Below, one piece after another: positions 17,414 to 27,142 of a stretch of 64,000 bases of DNA. Location: contig NZ_JAJAPB010000006.1 in the NCBI RefSeq assembly GCF_026226615.1, positions 118,854 through 182,853 on the forward strand. Direction: 5' to 3'. Origin of the DNA: Geovibrio ferrireducens (GTDB lineage: Bacteria; Chrysiogenota; Deferribacteres; Deferribacterales; Geovibrionaceae). A program made the position numbers and the translations under genes. A model generated the notes under the pieces. That model searched no databases. It was not told where the DNA came from and was given only the letters and a program-made list of their open reading frames with translations. Each line of letters starts with the position of its first letter. The first letter of the stretch is position 1.

Positions 17414-17449
17414 AAAAAAATGGGGAAACTTTTTGAAAAAAGCTTCCCC
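17414..17449 (-). terminator. Intrinsic terminator after pgk
   Basis: On the minus strand GGGGAAGCTTTTTT pairs with AAAAAGTTTCCCC and is followed by ATTTTTTT. It closes the gap-pgk transcript. A second hairpin, CTGCTTC/GAAGCAG at 17472-17491, lies between it and the pgk stop. Confidence 0.75.
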
Positions 17450-17505
17450 AAAACCTCTTAAAAAACTTTGACCTGCTTCGCAAATGAAGCAGAAACTTTA
17501 TTTTT

Positions 17506-18675
17506 TTATCCTAAAATTTCGATTCCGGGCAGTTTGCCGAATTCTATATATTCCAGAGAAGCGCCGCCGCCGGTGGATATGTGCGCCAGCTTGTCCGCAA
17601 CCCCGGCCTGGCAGGCAGCGGAAACAGAGTCACCCCCGCCTACAACCACCACAGCGTCGCTGTCGCCCAGAGCTCTCGCCAGAGAGAAGGTTCCCTTGGA
17701 GAACTGCTCCTTCTCAAATACGCCCATAGGGCCGTTCCAGAGCACTGTTTTGCACTCATCAAGCGCCTTGATATACAGCTGAGTGGTTTTAGGGCCTATA
17801 TCAAGCCCCATCATTCCCTCAGCTATATCAGCTCCCTCGGTGATTATCCCTGATAATGAGTTAAATTCAGGCGCAACCACATGATCAACGGGAAGGTAGA
17901 TCTGCACTCCCTTCTCAGACGCTTTTCTGAGGATTTTGTCCACAGTTTCGTCCTGATCAGACTCAACAAGAGAGATGCCCGTCTTCACACCCTTAAATTT
18001 GAGGAAGGTGTAAGCCATAGCACCGCCAATGAATATTCTGTCGGTAAGCTCGATCAGGGATTCGATAACGCCTATCTTGTCCGAAACCTTAGCTCCGCCG
18101 AGGATGGCCGCAAAGGGTCTGTCCGCATTTTTCAGGAGCTTTTCGAAATATTTAATCTCTCTTTCAACAAGGAACCCCGCCGCCTTGTCCTGAACAAGTT
18201 CGGGAAGCCCGTAAACGGAGGCATGCTTTCTGTGGCATGTGCCGAAGGCATCATTCACGTAAGCATCCGCAAGCTTTGCAAGCTCAGCCGTAAACTCAGG
18301 GATGTTTTTCTCCTCGCCCTTGTAGAAGCGCAGGTTTTCAAGAAGCAGAACTTCACCGTCACGCATTCTGCCGACAGCCTGCTGCACTTTTTCACCTATG
18401 CAGTCGTCTATGAAATCCACATGGAAGTAGTTCTTGCTGATATATTCCGCAACAGGTTCAAGGGAATACGCCGGATTTTTCTCGCCCTTCGGTCTGCCCA
18501 GATGGGAGGCGAGAACAACCCTTGCCCCTGCGTCCTTGGCGTACCTGATGGATTCCAAAGCCTCACGTATGCGCGTATCGTCCTGAACCACGCCGTCTTT
18601 GAGGGGGATGTTGAAATCCACCCTCATAAACAGCCTTCTTCCTTTTAATTCAAGATCCTTTATGCTCTTTGCCAT
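17506..18675 (-). CDS. pgk: Phosphoglycerate kinase
   Basis: Transfers phosphate between 1,3-bisphosphoglycerate and ADP in glycolysis or gluconeogenesis. Starting at [12 protein letters not shown] gives 389 residues, the usual length; a longer start at 18744 would overlap gap by 49 bases and add an unrelated N-terminus. Substrate motifs RVDFNIPL near 19-26 and SHLGRPKG near 57-64, the C-terminal GGGDSVSA nucleotide loop, and NGPMGVFE are present. Second gene after gap, 20 bases apart. Confidence 0.96.
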   Translation of the reverse strand: MAKSIKDLELKGRRLFMRVDFNIPLKDGVVQDDTRIREALESIRYAKDAGARVVLASHLGRPKGEKNPAYSLEPVAEYISKNYFHVDFIDDCIGEKVQQAVGRMRDGEVLLLENLRFYKGEEKNIPEFTAELAKLADAYVNDAFGTCHRKHASVYGLPELVQDKAAGFLVEREIKYFEKLLKNADRPFAAILGGAKVSDKIGVIESLIELTDRIFIGGAMAYTFLKFKGVKTGISLVESDQDETVDKILRKASEKGVQIYLPVDHVVAPEFNSLSGIITEGADIAEGMMGLDIGPKTTQLYIKALDECKTVLWNGPMGVFEKEQFSKGTFSLARALGDSDAVVVVGGGDSVSAACQAGVADKLAHISTGGGASLEYIEFGKLPGIEILG

Positions 18676-18695
18676 TTCGTTCTGTCCGCGAAGGA

Positions 18696-19712
<1,017 letters not shown>

Positions 19713-19732
19713 TTAATATTTTACATCAGACT

Positions 19733-19755
19733 GAAAAACTCCGTGAAAACGGAGT
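19733..19755 (-). terminator. Terminator between the PAS-protein gene and gap
   Basis: Minus-strand ACTCCGT-TTTC-ACGGAGT followed by TTTT. A second stem, ACAGCGTT/AACGCTGT (19813-19836), overlaps the stop codon of the upstream gene. Together they separate the comF-side transcript from gap-pgk. Confidence 0.6.
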
Positions 19756-19835
19756 CAGCATGCCGTCCTTATACACCTGCAGAGACTGAACGCAGCCTTG
19801 GCAGAAAACGAGACAGCGTTCTGTAAAAAACGCTG

Positions 19836-21485
19836 TCAGTCCGCATCCGGCGCGCCTTCCGAGGCGTCACTAACATTTACACTTGTTTTGGCTGTTTTTC
19901 CACCACAAAGTTTATCATAATCACGTTTAAGGCGGGCAAGCTCGCTGTTGATGAAAGCAAAACTCTGTTCCATATCGGGCTGTTTGAGGGTTGTTTTGTT
20001 ATTGAGCACGTTTATCAGCCTTTCAAGCTGGTAAACCGTCTTTTTATTCAGCTCGGTGTATCTGGTTTTGCTGTCGTCCAGATTAACCTGATAATTACGC
20101 AGCGCGCTGGCCGCACGGGTAAGCTTATTGCGCAGTTCCGCATTTTCGTTTCTGGTGCGCAGAAGCTCGTTCATTTTATCTTCCGAGAGCAGCCTCTCAA
20201 GAGTCACACGCATCTTCTGAAACTTAGTCTGGAGCTCCTCGTAGCTGTCATTCAGTGAGGAATATTCCTTTTTAAGTTCTTCTATCTCGTTAATATCGCT
20301 GAGTTTTGACATTTTGTACTTTTTGATCTGCCCTTTGTAGTTCTCAAGGGAGTTTATCAGCTCGTACTGCTCTGTCATGTCAAAGAGATGTTCGCCCGCT
20401 TCGTCCACTTCGCCCTCGTTATTGGGTACGGGATACATCTGCTGCTGTATCTTGAGAAGCTTATCTTTTTTATATACATCTATATGTTCTGTGGTTTCCT
20501 TTCCTTCCAAAGCTTCAGAAAGGCGGCACCATGAACAGGGCGCGTCAAAGCCGTAGAAAACCTTGTAGCACTCCTGACCTACAATTTCGTTCAGGGGTCC
20601 GTTTCCGGCAAAATCCCCCGCAGCACGGTTGACGTTTTTGACAATATAGTGTTTATCCACAGAGAAAAGCGGCATGGGCAGTCCGTCCATGAGCTTTCTG
20701 ATCTTGTTTCGGCTGGTTTTGACAATGCCTAGCAGGTCTTCCGCCTTGACCAGCTCCTCGCTCTGTGTTTCAAGCTCGGCCTCAAGCTCGTGTATCTTTA
20801 CATCATTATCAGAAAGAACATCATCATAGCTGCCCAGCTTGCTGCTGAGTGATTCAGCTTCGATATGAAGTGACTGTATCTCCGCCTCAAGGTTTGCTAT
20901 CTCCTCGTTTTTGGCCACAATCTGTTCTTTCAGTTCCATTATTTCTTCAAGGCGGCTCTCATCCTTGCTGTCCGCGCTTTCCATTCTTTCCAGAAGCTCG
21001 TTCTGCACAAACAGCCTGCGCTGGAGTTCAAGGAGTTTCGCATCCTTTTCGCTCAGGCTTATCTCAAGCTCCGTTATCCGTCCTATCATCCGCTCAAGCT
21101 CACGGCGCAGAGTATCGTCCGCCGCATAGTTTTTGAAAACAGGTTCAGGTGCGGGGGCTGTTTGCTCGGTAAGAGCCTTGGAAGCAAAAACAGAGAGCAC
21201 TCTGGCAGGGCGCTGACCGCCCTTGCTGTCCTGAATGACAAGTATTATCTCGCTCCCTTCCGCCTGAATGCGGAAAAAGAAAAAGACAATTATTTCGTCC
21301 CCTTTCCTGAAATATATAACAGACTTAGACTCATCCTCAAGCCCCGGCCTGATAGTTTCAGGAACGGGCATGGGTGATGTTTTCCCCCCGTCCAAGCGGT
21401 ACATTTTCCCCGTACGCGGCAGATACGCAAACATGGGAAAATCCAGACCGGCAAGGTTGGATGCAAGCATGTTCAGCATCTTCAT
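19836..21485 (-). CDS. PAS domain and coiled-coil protein, no output domain
   Basis: Unrecognised 549-residue protein. Residues 1-105 form a compact domain rich in hydrophobic strands; 125-255 is a long heptad-rich coiled coil; 265-375 is a PAS domain containing a Cys-x2-Cys pair (CSWC) typical of PAS modules found in histidine kinases; 375-510 is a second coiled coil. No kinase, cyclase, methyl-acceptor or DNA-binding part follows, and no membrane segment is seen. It could be a cytoplasmic scaffold or a sensor that works through coiled-coil contacts. It starts 13 bases after comF on the same strand. Confidence 0.7.
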   Translation of the reverse strand: MKMLNMLASNLAGLDFPMFAYLPRTGKMYRLDGGKTSPMPVPETIRPGLEDESKSVIYFRKGDEIIVFFFFRIQAEGSEIILVIQDSKGGQRPARVLSVFASKALTEQTAPAPEPVFKNYAADDTLRRELERMIGRITELEISLSEKDAKLLELQRRLFVQNELLERMESADSKDESRLEEIMELKEQIVAKNEEIANLEAEIQSLHIEAESLSSKLGSYDDVLSDNDVKIHELEAELETQSEELVKAEDLLGIVKTSRNKIRKLMDGLPMPLFSVDKHYIVKNVNRAAGDFAGNGPLNEIVGQECYKVFYGFDAPCSWCRLSEALEGKETTEHIDVYKKDKLLKIQQQMYPVPNNEGEVDEAGEHLFDMTEQYELINSLENYKGQIKKYKMSKLSDINEIEELKKEYSSLNDSYEELQTKFQKMRVTLERLLSEDKMNELLRTRNENAELRNKLTRAASALRNYQVNLDDSKTRYTELNKKTVYQLERLINVLNNKTTLKQPDMEQSFAFINSELARLKRDYDKLCGGKTAKTSVNVSDASEGAPDAD

Positions 21486-21498
21486 CTAAAAAACTCCA

Positions 21499-22161
21499 TC
21501 AATAATACCCTGAGCAGCTTAAGGCGTAAACGTCCACAAGCTCGGCTCCGTTTATTTTGAGAACCCTGGCGCACTCGTTGACAGTGGAACCGGTTGTGTA
21601 AATGTCGTCAACGATGAGGATCTTTTTACCTGAGCATTCGCCGCTGAGTGCGAAAGCCCCGCTCACGTTCCTTATTCTCTGTTTCTTTTTCAGTTTCCAC
21701 TGATAGCCCGTCTTTTTTCTGCGGATAATGAGCCTCTCTGCTCTTTTTCCGCTGAGGGAGGCAATGTGCTCTGCCAGAACATCCGCCGGATGAATTATCC
21801 TGCGGAATTTCCGCGTGAAGTGCGAAGGCACGGGTGTAACTATATCATACACCGAAAACACGTCTCCGGGCTGTTTTATAAGTTCACCGAGGTGAAAAAT
21901 CCCTCTTACCCCGTAAGCAAACTTAATTTTTTTCAGCATTTCCTTCAGCGGGGATGAATACAGATAGTCTGTAAACAGCCTGTCGTACCGGCGCGAAGGG
22001 CAAAAACCGCAGGTCAGCGCATCAACATTGAGAGGATGCCCGCATGTTCTGCAAAACATTTTCAGATGGCGCAGACTGTCTCTGCAATCGGCGCAGAATA
22101 TGCCGTCGGGCGAATCCTCACCGCAGCCTGCGCATACGGGGCGGAAAATCTCAGAAAACAT
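21499..22161 (-). CDS. comF: ComF family phosphoribosyltransferase-like protein
   Basis: 220-residue ComF protein, implicated in DNA uptake in competent bacteria. The N-terminus has eight cysteines in four CxxC pairs (10/13, 23/26, 37/40, 51/54), a double zinc site, and the C-terminal half is a type I phosphoribosyltransferase fold with the PRPP loop ILIVDDIYTTGSTV. comM is also in the window (31740), but no uptake machinery is here. It follows gpmI by 26 bases. Confidence 0.9.
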   Translation of the reverse strand: MFSEIFRPVCAGCGEDSPDGIFCADCRDSLRHLKMFCRTCGHPLNVDALTCGFCPSRRYDRLFTDYLYSSPLKEMLKKIKFAYGVRGIFHLGELIKQPGDVFSVYDIVTPVPSHFTRKFRRIIHPADVLAEHIASLSGKRAERLIIRRKKTGYQWKLKKKQRIRNVSGAFALSGECSGKKILIVDDIYTTGSTVNECARVLKINGAELVDVYALSCSGYY

Positions 22162-22187
22162 TTCCCTGTCCCGCCCCCTTTATAAAT

Positions 22188-23711
22188 TTATTTCACCAGA
22201 AGCGACTTTCCGGTCATTGCTTCCGGCTGATTTATTCCCATGATGTCAAGCAGTGTCGGCGCTATGTCCGCCAGCTTGCCTTTTTCCCTTTGAAGTACGC
22301 ATTTATAATTATAAACTATAAACGGTACAGGATTCAAGGTATGTGCCGTGTGGGGCTGATCGTTTTCATAGTCCCACATCTGCTCACAGTTCCCGTGATC
22401 CGCAGTGACGGCAAGCACAGCGCCTGTTTCATCTGCGATGCGGACTACCTCACCGAGGCATTCATCCACGGCGCGGCAGGCTTTCACGGCTGCCTCCTCG
22501 ACACCTGTATGGCCGACCATGTCAGGATTTGCGAAGTTCATTACCGCCACATCTATGTCACCTTTCAGGAAAACTTCCCTGAATTTTTCCGCAACCTTAT
22601 AAACGCTCATCTCAGGTTTTTTGTCATAAGTCGGCACATCTTTTGGCGATTCAATGAGTTCCCTCACCTCGCCGTCGAATACAGTTTCCCTGCCACCGTT
22701 GAAGAAGTAGGTAACGTGGGCGTATTTCTCCGTTTCTGCTATGCGGAGCTGTTTTAAGCCTTTTTTGCTGATGACCTCGCCGAATATATCATTAAGCTCT
22801 TCCGGCGGGTAAGCCACGGGGAAGGCATAGCCTTTTTCATATCTGGTGAGGGTCATGAAATTTACCTGGGGGTGGTCTTTGCGGGCAAAACCGCCGAAGC
22901 TGCGGTCATTGAAGGCGAGGCAGAGCTCTCTGGCTCTGTCGGCGCGAAAGTTATAGAAGAAGACAAAATCCCCGTCCTTTACCCTTCCGTCAACACCCTC
23001 AATCACAGAGGGCTGTATAAATTCGTCGGTTTTATCTTCGGCGTATGAATCAAGCACGGCGCTAACAGCGGATGAAGCCTTCCTCCCTTCGCCGAGGCGG
23101 AGCATGTTGTAGGCCTTCTCCACCCTGTCCCATCTTTTGTCCCTGTCCATGGCGTAATATCTGCCGCAGACAGTGGCAATCCGCCCTGCCTTTGTCTCAT
23201 CAAGGAATGCTTCAATATCCCTGACGTAATCTATGCCGCTTTTCGGGGGGGTGTCCCTGCCGTCTGTGAAGGCGTGGATGAAGATATGCTTTATCCCTTT
23301 GTCCTGTGCCATTTTCACCAGACCTTTCAGGTGGTCGATGTGACTGTGTACTCCGCCGCCTGAAAGCAGGCCGAAGAAGTGAAGCCTGCCTGATCCCTTG
23401 AGAGTGTCATCGAAAAATGTATTGATATTGGTGTTCTGCCTTATGACACCGGAACGTACATCCATGCTTATTTTCAGGAAATCCTGATAGACTATGCGCC
23501 CCGCGCCTATGTTGGTGTGTCCGACTTCGGAGTTGCCCATCTGCCCGGCGGGCAGCCCTACCCGCTCCTCACTGGCATCCAGAAGGGTGTGAGGGCATGT
23601 TTTCATTAGCTTGAGGAAATTGGCAGGATGGGACAGGGAAACAGCGTTGTTTCTGTTGTCTTCACGGCAGCCCCAGCCGTCGAGTATCAGTAAAATGAGT
23701 TTTGCTGCCAT
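22188..23711 (-). CDS. gpmI: Cofactor-independent phosphoglycerate mutase
   Basis: Interconverts 3- and 2-phosphoglycerate without 2,3-bisphosphoglycerate, using two Mn ions. 507 residues. Metal ligand Asp11 in LDGWG, phosphorylated Ser61 in GQMGNSEVGHTNIGAG, and VTADHGNCEQM in the C-terminal half are intact. Head of a minus-strand run gpmI-comF-PAS protein, with gap-pgk beyond the next terminator, so three glycolytic genes cluster here. Confidence 0.97.
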   Translation of the reverse strand: MAAKLILLILDGWGCREDNRNNAVSLSHPANFLKLMKTCPHTLLDASEERVGLPAGQMGNSEVGHTNIGAGRIVYQDFLKISMDVRSGVIRQNTNINTFFDDTLKGSGRLHFFGLLSGGGVHSHIDHLKGLVKMAQDKGIKHIFIHAFTDGRDTPPKSGIDYVRDIEAFLDETKAGRIATVCGRYYAMDRDKRWDRVEKAYNMLRLGEGRKASSAVSAVLDSYAEDKTDEFIQPSVIEGVDGRVKDGDFVFFYNFRADRARELCLAFNDRSFGGFARKDHPQVNFMTLTRYEKGYAFPVAYPPEELNDIFGEVISKKGLKQLRIAETEKYAHVTYFFNGGRETVFDGEVRELIESPKDVPTYDKKPEMSVYKVAEKFREVFLKGDIDVAVMNFANPDMVGHTGVEEAAVKACRAVDECLGEVVRIADETGAVLAVTADHGNCEQMWDYENDQPHTAHTLNPVPFIVYNYKCVLQREKGKLADIAPTLLDIMGINQPEAMTGKSLLVK

Positions 23712-23843
23712 AGCACACCTTTAAAATACTTATGAACAGGTATCAGATGTTTTTAACAATACCATATTCTCGCGATATGCGCGCACGCGTTAAGATAATA
23801 GAGGCGGGGAAAAACGGCAACAGAAAAAGACTTTTTCCGGCAA

Positions 23844-23891
23844 GTCAAAATAAAACAAAACACCGGCAAAGGCGGATAACCGCCCTGCCGG
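23844..23891 (-). terminator. Intrinsic terminator after the dksA-like gene
   Basis: Minus-strand stem CCGGCA..GGCGG pairs with CCGCC..TGCCGG and is followed by a T-rich tail (TGTTTTGTTTTATTTTG). Ends the rlmH-dksA transcript. Confidence 0.8.
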
Positions 23892-23898
23892 ATTAATG

Positions 23899-24264
23899 CT
23901 ACATTTTTATGAGACCCTTTCTTTCCAGTTCGGATTTGCAGTCGGTGCAGTATCTGGCGAAGGGGACATATTCGAGCCTTTTCTGCTCTATCTCCTCCTC
24001 GCACTCGATGCACACTCCGTAGGTTCCGGTCGCTATACGCTGGAGAGCCTGCTCAACCAGCCTGAGTTTAAGCGCATCGGTTTCGACCTTACCGAGCATG
24101 AGGTTTTTGTTGTAGATGTTGTAAGCCTCGTCAGCGGAATCCTGAACCCCTTCAGTACCAAGCTTTATTGCTTCGTTATACTTCTCGTTCAGCTTCTCGA
24201 TAAGCTCTTTCTTCATATCGAGAAGTTTCTGTCTATGGTAGCTTAACCTTTCAGCATCCATCAT
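23899..24264 (-). CDS. DksA/TraR family zinc-finger protein
   Basis: 121 residues: an N-terminal coiled coil with the acidic tip DSADEA (42-47, as the DxxDxA of DksA) and a C-terminal C4 zinc finger (Cys85, Cys88, Cys106, Cys109). DksA proteins enter the secondary channel of RNA polymerase and, with ppGpp, tune promoters for growth rate. Lies 12 bases after rlmH on the same strand; a two-Met start (MMD) leaves a one-codon ambiguity. Confidence 0.88.
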   Translation of the reverse strand: MMDAERLSYHRQKLLDMKKELIEKLNEKYNEAIKLGTEGVQDSADEAYNIYNKNLMLGKVETDALKLRLVEQALQRIATGTYGVCIECEEEIEQKRLEYVPFARYCTDCKSELERKGLIKM

Positions 24265-24276
24265 AACATTACCCTC

Positions 24277-24708
24277 CTATTTATGGTAGGGATGACCCTT
24301 AATTATTGTTAATGCCCTGTAAAGCTGCTCTGCGAGAACAACAAGGCTTATTCTGTGCGCCATTGTCATGTCCGAGAGAGAGACGGTATCGTCTAAATGG
24401 GCCTTAAGCTCTTCGTGCAGTCCGTCTGCCTCGCCGATAAAAAAAGTAACCGCGCCGTTTTCTTCAAGCTTTTTTTCGAGCCAGCCGGCAAATTTTTCGC
24501 TGGTGAACCTTTTCCCTTTCGGGTCCATACCCACCAGAGCGCCTTCGCCCGCCTTAAGCAGGAGAGGAAGCTGCTTTGCCTTGTTGGCCGAAAAAGCCTC
24601 AACCACGGAACACTCGGCATATGCGCCCATTCTTTTCACATATTCCGCAGTAAGTTCTTCGACAGCCTTGTCACGTATCCGCGAGGACATCACGATCTTC
24701 AGTTTCAT
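24277..24708 (-). CDS. rlmH: 23S rRNA pseudouridine-1915 N3-methyltransferase
   Basis: SPOUT-class methyltransferase that modifies the pseudouridine at 1915 of 23S rRNA in the assembled ribosome. 143 residues, slightly short of E. coli RlmH. FFIGEADG near 90-97 is the SAM-binding knot, and the C-terminus IKGHPYHK carries the diagnostic Tyr-His-Lys. Confidence 0.93.
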   Translation of the reverse strand: MKLKIVMSSRIRDKAVEELTAEYVKRMGAYAECSVVEAFSANKAKQLPLLLKAGEGALVGMDPKGKRFTSEKFAGWLEKKLEENGAVTFFIGEADGLHEELKAHLDDTVSLSDMTMAHRISLVVLAEQLYRALTIIKGHPYHK

Positions 24709-24862
24709 AAATTAAACGGAAATATCAGAGGGCTTTCTGTTTGTCAACCAAGAACGGCACATTTAAGGAACTTTTAACATCAAAATAATCTTAAAAGCCG
24801 CCTGATCAGCCTTATATAGCTATTTATACCTGTTTTATTCATGCATATATCTATATTTCATG

Positions 24863-24890
24863 TTGAAAACATAATCATATGAGTTATAAT
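24863..24890 (+). promoter_or_regulatory. Promoter of ablA-ablB
   Basis: TTGAAA (24863-24868), 16 bases, TATAAT (24885-24890) in an A+T-rich gap, with AAAGGAGG just before the GTG start at 24914. A near-consensus promoter suggests strong expression when active; no osmotic control site is recognisable. Confidence 0.55.
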
Positions 24891-24913
24891 TAATAAAAAT
24901 AAAGGAGGCAACG

Positions 24914-26230
24914 GTGAGTATATATACACCTAACCAAAAATCCATAGCCGAATCCATTCAGCCTGATTCCGGCATGCAGGACTGGAAAAACTGGCACTGG
25001 CAGCTCCGCAAAACGATTAAGGACATAAAAACCTTTGAGGATGTGCTGGGAATAAGCTTCACGCCGGAGGAACGAAAGCGCCTTGAAATGACGGCTGAGA
25101 AATTTCCCATAGCAGTAACACCATACTACGCCTCGCTCATAGACCGTGAAAACTGGCGCGATGATCCGGTATTCAGGCAGGCTTTCCCCTCAGTTAATGA
25201 GCTAGTTACGGAAAGCTGGGAGATGAGCGACCCCCTGTCTGAAGATGAGGACAGCCCTGCGGAATGCATAACCCACCGCTACCCAGACAGGGTTCTTTTT
25301 CATGTAAGCAATATGTGCGCTATGTACTGCCGCCACTGCACCAGAAAGCGCAAGGTCGGGGACAGGGACTTCATCCCCGGCAGGGACACCCTTGAGAAAG
25401 GGCTTGCATACATCAGAAAGACCCCCGAAGTGAGAGACGTGCTTATATCCGGCGGTGACCCCCTCATGCTGACAGATTCCGCCATTGAATGGATTCTGGA
25501 CGAACTCAGCGCCATTGAGCATGTGGAGGTGATCCGCATAGGAACAAGGATGCCCGTTGTCCTTCCTTACAGGGTTACCGAAGAGCTTGCCGCTCTTCTG
25601 GGCAGCTACCCTAACCTCTGGCTGAATACACATTTCAACCACCCCAGAGAAATAACGGATTCCTCAGCCGCCGCCCTGCGCAGGCTTTCCTCGGCGGGAG
25701 TGCCTCTCGGCAACCAGTCTGTTCTCCTCGCCGGGGTGAACGACTGCCCTTATATAATGAAAAAGCTGGTTCAGAAGCTTGTAAGCCATCGCGTGCGCCC
25801 TTATTATCTTTACCAGTGCGACCTTTCCGAAGGTCTGTCTCATTTCCGCACACCTGTGAGCAAGGGGATAGAGATCATAGAGTCCCTGAGAGGTCACACA
25901 AGCGGCTTCTCGGTCCCTGTTTATGTAATAGACGCACCCGGCGGCGGAGGCAAAATACCAGTAAGCCCGAACTATCTGGTGTCGTGGTCAACAAATAAGG
26001 TTATACTCCGCAACTACGAAGGGGTCATATGCTCCTACAAGGAGCCTGACTCATACGAGCCTGTCTTCTGCGACAGAAACTGCGATACATGCAGCCTCGT
26101 CCTTAATGTCACAGGGGAGGAAAATCCCGCGGCAATAGGCATAGAGAGGCTCATGGCGGACTATGATGACAAGATCACCCTCATACCCGAAGACACGGAA
26201 AGGCTGAGGAGAAGAAACGATGACGGATAA
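24914..26230 (+). CDS. ablA: Lysine 2,3-aminomutase
   Basis: Radical-SAM, PLP-dependent enzyme that converts L-lysine to L-beta-lysine. GTG start with AAAGGAGG nine bases upstream; 438 residues. The cluster motif is Cys135-x3-Cys139-x2-Cys142, and Lys347 in PGGGGK binds PLP. The C-terminal CDRNCDTC near 392 is the usual structural metal site. ablB overlaps it by 11 bases, so the beta-lysine is probably acetylated to the osmolyte N-epsilon-acetyl-beta-lysine rather than fermented. Confidence 0.95.
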   Translation: MSIYTPNQKSIAESIQPDSGMQDWKNWHWQLRKTIKDIKTFEDVLGISFTPEERKRLEMTAEKFPIAVTPYYASLIDRENWRDDPVFRQAFPSVNELVTESWEMSDPLSEDEDSPAECITHRYPDRVLFHVSNMCAMYCRHCTRKRKVGDRDFIPGRDTLEKGLAYIRKTPEVRDVLISGGDPLMLTDSAIEWILDELSAIEHVEVIRIGTRMPVVLPYRVTEELAALLGSYPNLWLNTHFNHPREITDSSAAALRRLSSAGVPLGNQSVLLAGVNDCPYIMKKLVQKLVSHRVRPYYLYQCDLSEGLSHFRTPVSKGIEIIESLRGHTSGFSVPVYVIDAPGGGGKIPVSPNYLVSWSTNKVILRNYEGVICSYKEPDSYEPVFCDRNCDTCSLVLNVTGEENPAAIGIERLMADYDDKITLIPEDTERLRRRNDDG

Positions 26231-27047
26231 AATAACAGATCTGGACGGAGCGGCTGTACACCACGGAAAATTCAGTGACAGGCTCTACATACTCTCCTTC
26301 CCCGACACTTGCGGGGATGAGACCGCGGCAAAGGCAGAGGAGCTTGCGGGAAAAAACAGGTATTCAAAAATAATAGCAAAAGTTCCGGCGGAAAAAGCTG
26401 AGATATTTATAAAAAGAGGCTTCATAACTGAGGCGGAGCTCCCCCTCAAAAACGCTCCGTATGAGAAGGCGGTGTTCCTCTCCAAATTCACCGACCCCGC
26501 ACGCAGGGAGGAGCGGGAAAAGAAGCTTCAGTCCGAAATACTGCTCAGAGCCCTCAGCAGCAAACAGGAAGATGCCGAACCCCCCATGACGGAACTCTGC
26601 GAACGGATGACACCTGCTGATGCGGAAGAAATGGCCGGGGTTTACAGGCAGGTTTTTGAATCATATCCCTTTCCCATACATGACCCTGAATACATAAGGC
26701 AGACAATGAAGGAATCCGCGGCATATTTCGGCATAAGGGAGAACGGCAGGATAACAGCCCTCGCCAGCGCCGAGCTGAACCCGTACATCAGCGCCGCTGA
26801 GATGACAGATTTTGCCACCCTCCCGGAGGCGAGAAACAAAGGCCTTGCCGGGGCGCTGCTGGCCAAAATGGAGCAGGAAGTGCCGAAACTCGGCATAAGC
26901 ACTTTTTACACCATCGCCCGCTCACTTTCCTTCGGCATGAACATCACCTTTGCCAAAAGAGGCTACAGTTTCGGCGGCAGACTGGTTAACAACACAAATA
27001 TCTGCGGCGGAACGGAAACAATGAATGTGTGGTATAAATTTGCCTGA
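26220..27047 (+). CDS. ablB: Beta-lysine N-acetyltransferase
   Basis: 275-residue GNAT enzyme that acetylates beta-lysine on the epsilon nitrogen, giving a compatible solute known from methanogens and some bacteria. The C-terminal GNAT half shows the acetyl-CoA loop [13 protein letters not shown] near 204-216 and DFATLPE before it. The 11-base overlap with ablA and the conserved gene pair support the call. Salt-responsive expression is expected from the family but not visible here. Confidence 0.9.
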   Translation: MTDKITDLDGAAVHHGKFSDRLYILSFPDTCGDETAAKAEELAGKNRYSKIIAKVPAEKAEIFIKRGFITEAELPLKNAPYEKAVFLSKFTDPARREEREKKLQSEILLRALSSKQEDAEPPMTELCERMTPADAEEMAGVYRQVFESYPFPIHDPEYIRQTMKESAAYFGIRENGRITALASAELNPYISAAEMTDFATLPEARNKGLAGALLAKMEQEVPKLGISTFYTIARSLSFGMNITFAKRGYSFGGRLVNNTNICGGTETMNVWYKFA

Positions 27048-27142
27048 AACCGGCTTCTAAACTTTATATTCAATCCTGATTTCTATTGCTTTTAACAGCA
27101 GGAAATATATGCTTTAGCATATACACAACCCAAGGATTGAGA

